The notes under the pieces were generated by a model that was not told where the DNA came from, did no database searches, and worked only from the letters and a program-made list of their open reading frames with translations. Shown piece after piece: positions 15,383 to 23,229 of a stretch of 64,000 nt of DNA (positions are counted from its first letter, which is position 1; each line of letters opens with the position of its first letter). Location: assembly GCF_035594035.1 (NCBI RefSeq), contig NZ_CP141588.1, forward strand, positions 2,448,501 through 2,512,500, in the 5' to 3' direction. The DNA is from Sphingomonas sp. LY54. Lineage in GTDB: Bacteria > Pseudomonadota > Alphaproteobacteria > Sphingomonadales > Sphingomonadaceae. A program made the position numbers and the translations under genes.

Positions 15383-16707
15383 TCTCGATCATCCCGGTGG
15401 CGGCGGCGCTGGCGGTGGCCGGGCCGCCCGAAGCCGTGCCCGCGCCGCCCGAGGAAGGTGTCGTCCGGCTCGAAAATCTGTCTGCGGTCGATCTGTTCGC
15501 CTTGGCCGATCGTGCCCGAGAAGCGGGGCGCGCGGACGAGGCGCTCGCCCTGTACGACGCGCTAGCGCAGGACGGAGATCCCGAAATCCGCGCCGAGGCC
15601 CGCTTCCGCAAGGGCATGGCGCTGGCGGACGCCCAACGCTACCGCGAAGCGGCCCTGGCCTTGCGCGCCCTTCTCGACGAACAGCCGCGCGCGGCGCGCG
15701 TGCGGCTTGAGCTGGCGCGCCTACTCACCCTTATCGGAGACGAGGCTGCAGCGCGGCGCGAGTTGCGACAAGCGCAGGCCGCGGGGTTGCCGCCCGAAGT
15801 CGCTGCGACCGTCGGCCAGTTCGATCAGGTGCTTCGGTCCATGAAAATATTCGGGGGCCATGTCGAAATCGCGCTGGCCCCGGATTCGAACGTCAATCGG
15901 GCGACCCAGGCCCGCACGCTCGACACAATCATCGCGCCGCTGACGCTGTCCGATGACGCGCGGGCACGATCGGGGGTCGGAGCGCACGTTTCGGGTCAAA
16001 CTTATGCCCGGCTGGCGCTGGGCGAGAAGCTCAAGCTGATACCCCGAGCCTCCGGCGTCGCGAATCTCTATGGCGAAAGCCACTTCAACGACGTCTCCGC
16101 CTCGGCGCTCCTCGGATTGGAATGGCAGGGCGCGCGGGATCGTCTGACGCCCTCGATAGGCCGAACCTGGCGCTGGTACGGTGGAAGCCTCCACGCGCGC
16201 ACCGACGCTCTGTCGCTTTCCTGGATTCATGCGCTTGGCCGGCAAGCACAATTGATCGTGGGCGGCAGTACCAGCAGAGCAACCTACGAGCGCAACGATT
16301 TCCAGAACGGGTACATATTCGACATCCATGCTTCATATGAGCGAGCCATGTCCGCGCGGACGGGGATAGGGATCACACTCTCGGCCACGCGTCAGACCGC
16401 GCAGGACCCCGGCTATGCCACTGCCGGAGGCGGCGTCACATTACTGGCCTGGCGCGAAGCGGGACGAACGACGCTTTTCGGCTCGGTAGGGCTGCGCCGC
16501 ACGGAGGGGGATGCCGCTTTGTTTCTGTTCGGCGTGAGGCGTCAGGAGTGGCTGGCGACGGCTCGGGCCGGCGCGACCTTCCGAAACCTCCAGGTAAAAG
16601 GCTTCGCGCCTTTTGCTCGCATCGGTTTCGAGAGAAATACCTCCAGCGTCGGGATTTATGATTATCGCCGGGTGGCGACCGAAGTCGGCCTTACCCGCGC
16701 TTTCTGA
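15379..16707 (+). CDS. Slam-like outer-membrane lipoprotein translocon (TPR plus DUF560 barrel)
   Basis: 442 residues starting with GTG within the stop of the lipoprotein gene. A signal sequence is followed by TPR-like helices (about 35-150: ADRAREAGRADEALALYDAL, FRKGMALADAQRYREAALAL, RLELARLLTLIGDEAAARRE). Then comes a beta-barrel of about 290 residues opening with GGHVEIALAPDSNVNRATQ, which closely follows the start of the Slam (DUF560) barrel, and ending in a Phe-terminated strand (EVGLTRAF), the usual outer-membrane signal. Slam proteins move specific lipoproteins, classically TbpB, to the outer leaflet of the outer membrane. The gene order lipoprotein then Slam, with translational coupling, supports this role. 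Confidence 0.82.
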   Translation: MISIIPVAAALAVAGPPEAVPAPPEEGVVRLENLSAVDLFALADRAREAGRADEALALYDALAQDGDPEIRAEARFRKGMALADAQRYREAALALRALLDEQPRAARVRLELARLLTLIGDEAAARRELRQAQAAGLPPEVAATVGQFDQVLRSMKIFGGHVEIALAPDSNVNRATQARTLDTIIAPLTLSDDARARSGVGAHVSGQTYARLALGEKLKLIPRASGVANLYGESHFNDVSASALLGLEWQGARDRLTPSIGRTWRWYGGSLHARTDALSLSWIHALGRQAQLIVGGSTSRATYERNDFQNGYIFDIHASYERAMSARTGIGITLSATRQTAQDPGYATAGGGVTLLAWREAGRTTLFGSVGLRRTEGDAALFLFGVRRQEWLATARAGATFRNLQVKGFAPFARIGFERNTSSVGIYDYRRVATEVGLTRAF

Positions 16708-16771
16708 CCGGAAGCGGGCCGTTGCCGAGGTGCGAGCGCTGCAGCGGTGATCGCGCAGCTTTGCGTGGGCC

Positions 16772-17170
16772 TCACGCCCCCGCCATTTCCAGGATGCGCG
16801 CCCATTCATCCTCGCGCACGGGACTTACCGACAGGCGCGACTGGCGGACCAGTTCCATCCGGGCCAGCGCCGGTTCGGCCTTGATCGCCTGCAGGGTGAC
16901 CGGGCCGATCGGCCGGACGGGCTCGACCGGCACCTTGACCCAGGCGCCGTCGGCGCCGTCGGGCCGGCCCGCGCCGGCGATGCGCAGGATGCCGACCACG
17001 GCCTTGTCCTTGCCGCTATGGTAGAAGAAGGCCTCGTCGCCGGGCTGCATCGCGCGCAAATGGAGCCGCGCGGCATTGTTGCGGACGCCGTCCCAGTCGG
17101 TCGCGCCGTCGCGGACGAGGTCGTCCCAACCATAGGTCTCCGGTTCCGATTTCATCAGCCAGAACGCCAT
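16772..17170 (-). CDS. EVE domain protein
   Basis: 132 residues, a single EVE domain. The start MAFWLMKSEPETYGWDDL and the ligand-pocket segment GVRNNAARLHLRAMQPGDEA are typical. EVE domains are PUA-like folds proposed to bind modified bases in RNA or DNA; this stand-alone bacterial form is of the thymocyte-nuclear-protein-1 type. The start is the ATG giving MAFWLMKSEPE; the open frame upstream is in antisense to the next gene. It converges with the Slam-like gene. Confidence 0.93.
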   Translation of the reverse strand: MAFWLMKSEPETYGWDDLVRDGATDWDGVRNNAARLHLRAMQPGDEAFFYHSGKDKAVVGILRIAGAGRPDGADGAWVKVPVEPVRPIGPVTLQAIKAEPALARMELVRQSRLSVSPVREDEWARILEMAGA

Positions 17171-17289
17171 CCCGCTCTCCCCGCGTCGTTGCGCCGCCAC
17201 TCTAGGACGGTCGCGGCCGGCGCGGAAGACTGGGGCGTTTGCGCACGGCGCGTCTGGCTTTCCGATGCGCGGCGCGCCACATAGCAGGG

Positions 17290-17748
17290 ATGAAATTGCA
17301 CTTTGCCCTGTTGCCCCTCCTCGCTTTGGCCGCCTGCGGCGAGGGCGTGAAGGACGATCATTTCGCCAATGCGATCGATACGACCCGGCCGGAAAGCCCG
17401 GCGGTGAACATCGAGGCGGTGCCGGTGCGGATCGGCGAGCAGGGCTCCAGCTTCGCGGCCTGCGGCGCCTTCGGCACGACCCGGCATCTGAAGGCCGGCC
17501 AGGCGCTGCCGGTACGCGTGGCCCCGTTCGACGGCGCCGACGAAGTCGGCGAGATCGCGGCCGCCGGGCGCTTCTTCGTCTGCACGCGATCGCACGACCA
17601 GCGCTGGATGGGCGTCGTCTACGATAAGAGCGGCACGCTCGACGAACGCTGCGGCGTGTCGTCGCCGGTTTCGGCCCGCCGCGCCTATGACGGGCCGTGC
17701 GGCTCGGGCTGGGTGTCGAGCGCATTCGTGAAGCTCGTCGCCGGTTGA
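17290..17748 (+). CDS. lipoprotein with an SH3-like domain, unknown role
   Basis: 152 residues. Lipoprotein signal peptide (LLPLLALAACGEG; lipidated Cys at about residue 17). The mature part has further Cys residues (AACGAFG, FVCTRSHD, DERCGVS, GPCGSGW), likely two disulfides, and ends GWVSSAFVKLVAG, the last strand pattern of bacterial SH3-type domains. RFFVCTRSHDQRWMGVVYDK is also SH3-like. The ATG follows AGCAGGG. The stop overlaps the TTG of the DUF454 gene (TTGA), so the two are co-translated. Periplasmic face of a membrane is the expected location. Confidence 0.78.
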   Translation: MKLHFALLPLLALAACGEGVKDDHFANAIDTTRPESPAVNIEAVPVRIGEQGSSFAACGAFGTTRHLKAGQALPVRVAPFDGADEVGEIAAAGRFFVCTRSHDQRWMGVVYDKSGTLDERCGVSSPVSARRAYDGPCGSGWVSSAFVKLVAG

Positions 17749-18095
17749 GGCTCGGCTGGCGCATCGCCGGCCTGACCGCGCTCGCTTTGGGCGCGATCGG
17801 CGCGTTCCTGCCTTTGCTGCCGACCGTGCCGTTCGTCCTGCTCGCCGCTTTCTGCTTTGCGCGCAGCAATCCGGAATGGGAGCAGAGATTGCTCGACCAT
17901 CCCCGTTTCGGGCGGCACATCCACGCGTGGCGGACTAGCGGCAGCATCAGCCGCAAGGGCAAGACGGCGGCCGTCCTGGCCTTCGCCGCGAGCGCGGCGC
18001 TGGGCCTGGCGACGCTGCAATGGCCATGGGGGGCGGTGCCATTGACGGTCGCCCTGGTCGGATCGAGCTGGATTCTCTCTCGCCCAACCTATTGA
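17745..18095 (+). CDS. DUF454 (YbaN-like) inner-membrane protein
   Basis: 116 residues from the TTG at 17745; an upstream GTG at 17697 would add 16 residues unlike the family. The family core LGAIGAFLPLLPTVPFVLLA is followed by AFCFARSNPEWEQRLLDHPRFGRHI, and two further helices end the protein. DUF454 proteins are small inner-membrane proteins of unknown function. Coupled by a TTGA overlap to the lipoprotein gene upstream. Confidence 0.87.
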   Translation: MRLGWRIAGLTALALGAIGAFLPLLPTVPFVLLAAFCFARSNPEWEQRLLDHPRFGRHIHAWRTSGSISRKGKTAAVLAFAASAALGLATLQWPWGAVPLTVALVGSSWILSRPTY

Positions 18096-18331
18096 TCCGG
18101 CGCGATATTAGGCTTTGTTCCTCGCTCCAACCCGGCTCGACAACGACTCGCCGACGTTTCGGCGATGGTTCGTTGACTCATCCGGGTGCTGCCCGCATTT
18201 GCCGCCTCGCACTAACGCATTGAGCGGGGGCGCGGCCCGGTGGGTCGGCGTCATGCCAGTCGGGGGGTGGGGATCCGGATGCCATTCTGGCGTCTGCGGG
18301 GTCAGCCGAACCGCACACGATAGAGACCATA

Positions 18332-19090
18332 TTGATCAACTTCGTTCGAGCCGGCGGCATCGCCGCGGCTACTGTTGCGCTTATCGCCACCGCAGCCTTC
18401 GCTTCGCCTTCCCAGGCCGAGCAATCCGCCAATGCCGCACCAGCGGTCCACTATCTCACCCACGCCTCGGCGAGCCTCGATGCCGCCCAGGTTGCCGGCA
18501 GCCCGGCCATTGCGGCCTCGCCGGCCGCGCCGCAGGGCGCCCCGGGGACCCAGCCTGCGGCTCCCGCCGCGGCCCCGGCGCAAAATCCGTTCGCCAAGAT
18601 CGGCGAAGTCTTCAAATCGACCTTCGGCGGCGCCCCGGCGCAGCCGGCCGTCGCGACGGTCCAGACCCAGCCACGCTCGCTGCATGAGCTGGTCGCGGCG
18701 CATGCCGGCACCGCGGTCGGCGACGCCGAGCAGGAATGCCTCGCCAATGCGGTCTATTTCGAAGCGCGCGGCGAGCCGATCGAGGGCCAGCTTGCGGTCG
18801 CCGAAGTGGTGCTGAACCGCACGCGCTCGGGCAAATATCCCGCCGGCATCTGCGACGTCGTCGTCCAGCCCTGGCAATTCTCCTTCATCCGCAAGGGCCG
18901 CTTCCCGCAGGCCGACCGCAGCTCGGATTCGTGGCGCAAGGCCGTCGCCATCTCGCGCATCGCGCTCGACAAGTTGAGCGCACAGGTCCCGCAGGATGTG
19001 CTCTGGTATCACGCCACCTACGTTTCGCCCTCGTGGGGCAAGCGCCTGAAGCGCGAGACGCAGATCGGCCTCCACATCTTCTACAGCTGA
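18332..19090 (+). CDS. SleB-type cell wall hydrolase
   Basis: 252 residues with a signal peptide (about 1-29) from a TTG start, a long Ala/Pro-rich linker (about 30-125) and a C-terminal hydrolase_2 (SleB) domain: DAEQECLANAVYFEARGEP, the catalytic Glu in EGQLAVAEVVLNR, then YPAGICDVVVQPWQFSF and ALWYH-type sequence (VLWYHATYVSPSWG). SleB domains are lytic transglycosylases or amidases acting on peptidoglycan. In alphaproteobacteria such enzymes act in envelope remodelling, not spore germination. The region 18096-18331 before it holds nothing recognisable. Confidence 0.9.
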   Translation: MINFVRAGGIAAATVALIATAAFASPSQAEQSANAAPAVHYLTHASASLDAAQVAGSPAIAASPAAPQGAPGTQPAAPAAAPAQNPFAKIGEVFKSTFGGAPAQPAVATVQTQPRSLHELVAAHAGTAVGDAEQECLANAVYFEARGEPIEGQLAVAEVVLNRTRSGKYPAGICDVVVQPWQFSFIRKGRFPQADRSSDSWRKAVAISRIALDKLSAQVPQDVLWYHATYVSPSWGKRLKRETQIGLHIFYS

Positions 19091-19150
19091 GCCGCGATCG
19101 CGGCGTTTGCTTAAGGCAATCTTCACCCAAAACTGCTCAATTGCCGGGCG

Positions 19151-19540
19151 ATGCTCGGGGCGCTTAAATTACTGGAACGAGTCTTCGCGCGCGGCGAGAG
19201 CGAGGTCGCGCCGACCGCCGAGGAGCGCGAACGGCGGCTCGACGAGCGCCACGATTTCACCGGCCACGTGTCGAGCCTGTTCTTCGGAATCATCCAGTAC
19301 GAGCTTCACCTGAAGGACGTGTCCTGCAAGGGCGCGTCCGGCCTCACCGACGCGCCGTTGAAGCGCGGTCAACTGATCGGCGTCGAAATCAGCCGCAAGC
19401 ATTTCGTCACCGCCGAAGTGCGCTGGACGCGCAACTCCAAGGCCGGCCTCGCCTTCCTCGAGCCGCTCGAATATGAATATGTGACCGCGCTGCACGCGCG
19501 CCACCGGCGGCGGCGGGCCAAGCCGGACTGGCGCCGCTGA
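19151..19540 (+). CDS. PilZ domain protein (probable c-di-GMP binder)
   Basis: 129 residues. The two c-di-GMP contact motifs of PilZ domains are both present: RxxxR as RLDER (Arg29, Arg33) and DxSxxG as DVSCKG. The barrel continues through LIGVEISRKHFVTAEVRWTR and AGLAFLEPL. No other domain is attached, so it probably acts as a free c-di-GMP adaptor. The gene is convergent with the AlkB-like gene; one base separates their stops. Confidence 0.85.
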   Translation: MLGALKLLERVFARGESEVAPTAEERERRLDERHDFTGHVSSLFFGIIQYELHLKDVSCKGASGLTDAPLKRGQLIGVEISRKHFVTAEVRWTRNSKAGLAFLEPLEYEYVTALHARHRRRRAKPDWRR

Positions 19541-19541
19541 T

Positions 19542-20123
19542 CTAGGGCGCGGCGCCCTCCCTGAAATTGCGGAACGTGATCGAGTAACGCAGCGCCTCCA
19601 CGCCGGGGATGCTGTGCTCCCACTCGGTGCGGGCTTCGCCGCTCAGCAGATAAGCGGAGCGCGGCTCGGCGGTCAGCGACAGTCGCTCCCAGCTCTCGCC
19701 GCGCCGGCGGCGGAAGCGCAATCGCGCCGGCGCCAGCAGCGACAGGCCGACGACCTCGCCGAAGACGGAGCGGTCCTTGTGCCAGCCGATGCCGGCGCCG
19801 GGCGCATATTCGGTGACGAGGACATGCTGCATCTGCTCGGCCGGCAAGCCGGCCAAGGCGGCGGCGCGGGCGCGGGCGGGGAGAAGGAAAGCGGGAATGT
19901 CTTTGGTCCGTTTCAGACCGCTGCCGTCGAACACATATTGCCAACCGAACGAGACGATTCGCCGCTTGCCGAGGAAACCGTGAAAGGCGAACGGCTCGAA
20001 CGGCAGTCCGGCGATCCGCCGCGCCAGTTCCTGCTCTTCGGCGGCCTCCAGGAAGTCCGCCCTATAGGCAAAGCCACGCGGCCACTGGGATTCCCCGGCG
20101 ACCAAGTCGAGCTGCGGAGCCAT
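19542..20123 (-). CDS. AlkB-like 2-oxoglutarate/Fe(II) dioxygenase
   Basis: 193 residues from the internal ATG at 20123, which aligns with the usual length; the open frame upstream has no ribosome binding site. Iron ligands HxD are in GIGWHKDRSVFG and the third His in WEHSIPGVEALRYS. The 2-oxoglutarate-binding Arg pair is RYSITFRNF. Family members oxidatively demethylate alkylated bases in DNA or RNA. This short form lacks the N-terminal extension of E. coli AlkB and resembles the ALKBH-like group common in alphaproteobacteria, so tRNA or protein substrates are possible. Confidence 0.9.
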   Translation of the reverse strand: MAPQLDLVAGESQWPRGFAYRADFLEAAEEQELARRIAGLPFEPFAFHGFLGKRRIVSFGWQYVFDGSGLKRTKDIPAFLLPARARAAALAGLPAEQMQHVLVTEYAPGAGIGWHKDRSVFGEVVGLSLLAPARLRFRRRRGESWERLSLTAEPRSAYLLSGEARTEWEHSIPGVEALRYSITFRNFREGAAP

Positions 20124-20290
20124 TGCCGTCCAGCGCTCCTGCGTGGACGCAGTTCCGCGCTTTGCCGATTCGCTTTCCCGCCTCCGTATTTTCTTGAGGT
20201 TGGCAGTTAACCAACTAATAATAACTGCGCTGCATTGTGCCGCCATCGAATGATGCGCGCTTGCACGCTTGCAGCACGAGGGGGATGGCG

Positions 20291-20443
20291 ATGGAATCGA
20301 ACCAGCGTTACTACGCGCGGCGCGCCGCGCAGGAAGCTTTTGCCGCAGCCCGGGCGATGACGCCTGCGGCCCGCGAATGGCACCGCGAACTGGCCGAAGG
20401 CTTCAGCCGCAAGGCCCAGCAGGTCGGAGAACTCGCTTACTGA
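20291..20443 (+). CDS. short hypothetical protein
   Basis: 50 residues from the ATG that has GAGGGGG six bases upstream; an ATG two codons earlier touches that ribosome binding site and is less likely. The protein is a basic, Ala-rich, probably helical chain (YYARRAAQEAFAAARAMTPA, then REWHRELAEGFSRKAQQVGE). No family is recognised. The good ribosome binding site and GC-biased codons are the evidence that it is expressed. Confidence 0.55.
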   Translation: MESNQRYYARRAAQEAFAAARAMTPAAREWHRELAEGFSRKAQQVGELAY

Positions 20444-20571
20444 TGACGCTGCCCCGCCGGTGAACGGTGGATGAATGGTGCGTTTTCAGAGAGTTCATCG
20501 CAGACGTGGAGACTGGACGCTTCGCAGGCCCGCGCGTTGGTGCGCGAGTCGCTGATGCGAGGAGTTCGGTC

Positions 20572-20940
20572 ATGAACGGATTCGTCAAAAAGGGCATTCT
20601 TGCTTTGACGGCAGGCGCGACGATCGCCGGTCTTGCCGCGCCCGCCGAGGCGCAACGGTGGCGCCGCCATCACAGAGGCGATGGCGACGAAGCCGCAGCC
20701 GCCATCGTCGGCGGCATTATCGGATTGGGACTGGGCGCCGCGATCGCCTCGTCCAGCCGCAGCCGCTATTACGATCCCTATTACGACCGGGGTTATTACG
20801 ACCGCGGTTATTATGGCGGCGGCTATTACGACCGCGATTATTATCGCGGCCATCGCGGCTATTATCGCGAACGCTGCTATACGCGCCGCGTCTGGGACCC
20901 CTATTGGGGCCGCCGCGTCCGCGTTCGCTACTGCCGCTAG
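20572..20940 (+). CDS. secreted Tyr/Gly/Arg-rich repeat protein
   Basis: 122 residues. The ATG follows CGAGGAG. A signal peptide (about 1-27, ending APAEA) leads to a glycine-zipper-like segment (AAAIVGGIIGLGLGAAIASS) and then tandem YYDRG-type repeats (YYDPYYDRGYYDRGYYGGGY), ending with a pair of Cys and a basic tail. This layout is frequent among small envelope proteins of sphingomonads whose role is not known. The repeats are codon-level and not a CRISPR array. Confidence 0.78.
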   Translation: MNGFVKKGILALTAGATIAGLAAPAEAQRWRRHHRGDGDEAAAAIVGGIIGLGLGAAIASSSRSRYYDPYYDRGYYDRGYYGGGYYDRDYYRGHRGYYRERCYTRRVWDPYWGRRVRVRYCR

Positions 20941-20985
20941 CGCGATGCCCTAGGCCGGCCTCCCCCAAGAGGCCGGCCGTGAGCT

Positions 20986-23043
20986 TCAGCGGCTGATCTT
21001 CTCGCCCGCCTCGGCCTTGCCGACGAGCAGGTTCGACAGGGTGAAGCCCTCGCCGAGCCGCTCCTGCTGGCGCTTCAGCCCTTCGACGATCTTGGCGAGG
21101 CCTTCCGTGTCAGCCCAGAACATCGGGCCGCCGCGATAGACCGGCCAGCCATAGCCATAGACCCAGACTACATCGATGTCGGACGCGCGCTGGGCCATGC
21201 CCTCCTCGAGAATCTTCGCGCCCTCGTTGACCATCGTGTAGAGCGTGCGCTCGACGATCTCCTGGTCGCTGATCTCGCGTGGCGTCACGCCGGCACGGCC
21301 ACGGAAGTCCTCGATGATCTCCTGCACCTTGGGGCTGGGCGAGGGGCGGCGCTTGTCGTCATAATCATAGAAGCCGGCGCCCTTCTTCTGGCCCCAGCGG
21401 TCGATCGCGCAGAGCGCGTCGCGGATATTCTCGATGCGGGTCGGGTCGCGGTGCCAGCCGATGTCGACGCCGGCCAGATCGGCCATCTGGAACGGGCCCA
21501 TCGGCATGCCGAATTCGACGTGGACGCGGTCGACCTGCTCGGGGGTGGCGCCTTCGAGCAGCAATTGCTGCGCCTGCATCTGGCGCGGGATCAGCATGCG
21601 GTTGCCGATGAATCCGTAGCAGACGCCGGCCACGACCGCGACCTTGCGGATCTTCTTGGCGAGCTGCATCGCGGTGACGAGCACGTCCGGCGCGGTCTTG
21701 GCGCCGCGCACGACCTCGAGCAGCTTCATGATGTTGGCCGGCGAGAAGAAGTGGAGGCCGAGCACGTCCTGCGGCCGCGACGTCGCTGCGGCGATCTCGT
21801 CGATGTTGAGATAGGAGGTGTTGGACGCCAGGATCGCGCCTGGCTTTGCGATCGCGTCGAGCTTGCCGAAAATGTCCTTCTTCACGTCCATATTCTCGAA
21901 CACGGCCTCGATGATGAGGTCGCAGTCGGCGAGATCTTCCATCCTGAGCGTCGGCTTGAGCAGCCCCATCGCGCCCTCGACCTGTTCAGCGCTCATCTTG
22001 CCCTTGGCGGCGGTCGCTTCGTAATTCTTGCGCATCACGCCGGTGCCGCGGTCGAGCGCGTCCTGCGCCATTTCGACGATCGTCACCGGTATGCCCGCGC
22101 TGAGGAAATTCATCGAGATGCCGCCGCCCATCGTGCCGGCGCCGATCACGCCGACCCGCTTGATGTCGCGGGCGCGCGTGTCCTCGGGCAGGCCCTCGAT
22201 CTTCGAGGCCTTCCGCTCGGCGAAGAAGAAATATTGCTGGGCGCGGGCCTGGGTGCCGCTCATCAACTCCATGAACAGGCGGCGCTCGTCGAGCACGCCC
22301 TCGGCATAGGGCTTGGCGACCGCGGCCTCGACCGCCTTGATATTGGCTTCGGGCGCGTCGAAGCCCTTCATCTTGCGCGCGTTGGCCTTGCGGAACTCGT
22401 CGAAGATGCCGGGATTGGCGCGCGCCTCGGCGAGCTTGTCGTCGCGCTCGCTGCTCTTCGGGATCGGGCTGACGGCTTTGACCTCGTCGGCATAGGCCAC
22501 GGCGTGCTGCTCGAGATCGCCTTCGATCAGGCGGTCGACCAGGCCGAGATCATGCGCCTCCTTGGCGCCGATCGGCGTGCCGCCGGTGGTCATCTCCAGC
22601 GCCTTGGCGACGCCGACCACGCGCGGCAGCCGCTGAGTGCCGCCGGCGCCGGGCAGCAGGCCGAGCTTGACCTCGGGAACGCCGAGCTTCGCCGACGGCA
22701 CGGCGACGCGATAGTGGCACGCCAAGGCGACCTCGAGCCCGCCGCCCAAGGCCGTGCCGTGGATCGCGGCGACGACCGGCTTGGTGCAGGCCTCGATGCG
22801 GTCGACTACCATCGGCAGCATCGGCATCTGCATCGGCTTGCCGAACTCGGAAATGTCGGCCCCGGCGAAGAAGGTCTGGCCTTCGCAGCGGATCACGACC
22901 GCCTTGACCGCGTCGTCGGCATCGGCCTCCTCGATCGCCTTCACCAGTCCTTCGCGCACCGCATGGCCGAGCGCGTTGACCGGCGGGTTGTTCGAGGTGA
23001 CGATCAGGACGTCGCCGTGGCGCTGGGTGGTGATGGGGCTCAT
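20986..23043 (-). CDS. fadJ: bifunctional enoyl-CoA hydratase / 3-hydroxyacyl-CoA dehydrogenase (FadB/FadJ family)
   Basis: 685 residues. Residues about 1-190 are a crotonase domain (oxyanion-hole region [45 protein letters not shown]). About 295-475 is the NAD-binding domain ([20 protein letters not shown]) with the catalytic His in [15 protein letters not shown]. About 480-685 are the two C-terminal dehydrogenase domains. It catalyses steps two and three of beta-oxidation. At 685 residues it is of the shorter monofunctional-complex (peroxisomal MFE-like) length. No thiolase gene is adjacent. It is the first member of an acyl-CoA catabolic block reaching 34 kb. Confidence 0.95.
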   Translation of the reverse strand: MSPITTQRHGDVLIVTSNNPPVNALGHAVREGLVKAIEEADADDAVKAVVIRCEGQTFFAGADISEFGKPMQMPMLPMVVDRIEACTKPVVAAIHGTALGGGLEVALACHYRVAVPSAKLGVPEVKLGLLPGAGGTQRLPRVVGVAKALEMTTGGTPIGAKEAHDLGLVDRLIEGDLEQHAVAYADEVKAVSPIPKSSERDDKLAEARANPGIFDEFRKANARKMKGFDAPEANIKAVEAAVAKPYAEGVLDERRLFMELMSGTQARAQQYFFFAERKASKIEGLPEDTRARDIKRVGVIGAGTMGGGISMNFLSAGIPVTIVEMAQDALDRGTGVMRKNYEATAAKGKMSAEQVEGAMGLLKPTLRMEDLADCDLIIEAVFENMDVKKDIFGKLDAIAKPGAILASNTSYLNIDEIAAATSRPQDVLGLHFFSPANIMKLLEVVRGAKTAPDVLVTAMQLAKKIRKVAVVAGVCYGFIGNRMLIPRQMQAQQLLLEGATPEQVDRVHVEFGMPMGPFQMADLAGVDIGWHRDPTRIENIRDALCAIDRWGQKKGAGFYDYDDKRRPSPSPKVQEIIEDFRGRAGVTPREISDQEIVERTLYTMVNEGAKILEEGMAQRASDIDVVWVYGYGWPVYRGGPMFWADTEGLAKIVEGLKRQQERLGEGFTLSNLLVGKAEAGEKISR

Positions 23044-23229
23044 TTCGAAAGTCTCCGGATGAAACGATTGGCCTCGCGATAGGCCCGACCTTACGTGAAC
23101 GTCAACTGGTGAGGGCGCTCACGTACGGCCCCCGAGGCGCGCAACCCTTTCTCAATGGCGGGGGGTTAGTGTCGGGCGGTCCCGTCAGCCGAGGAAGCCG
23201 CCATTTCTTTTCTTTCGCGCAACGCCGCC

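Noticed and set aside
20761..20860. Tandem TATTACGACCG-type repeats, considered as CRISPR or microsatellite
   Set aside because: They are in frame with a signal-peptide-bearing protein and encode YYDRG units; spacing is too short and irregular for CRISPR.
21451..23082. Plus-strand frame of 543 codons opposite the FadB-like gene
   Set aside because: Shadow of a clear three-domain enzyme on the minus strand; no motif of its own.
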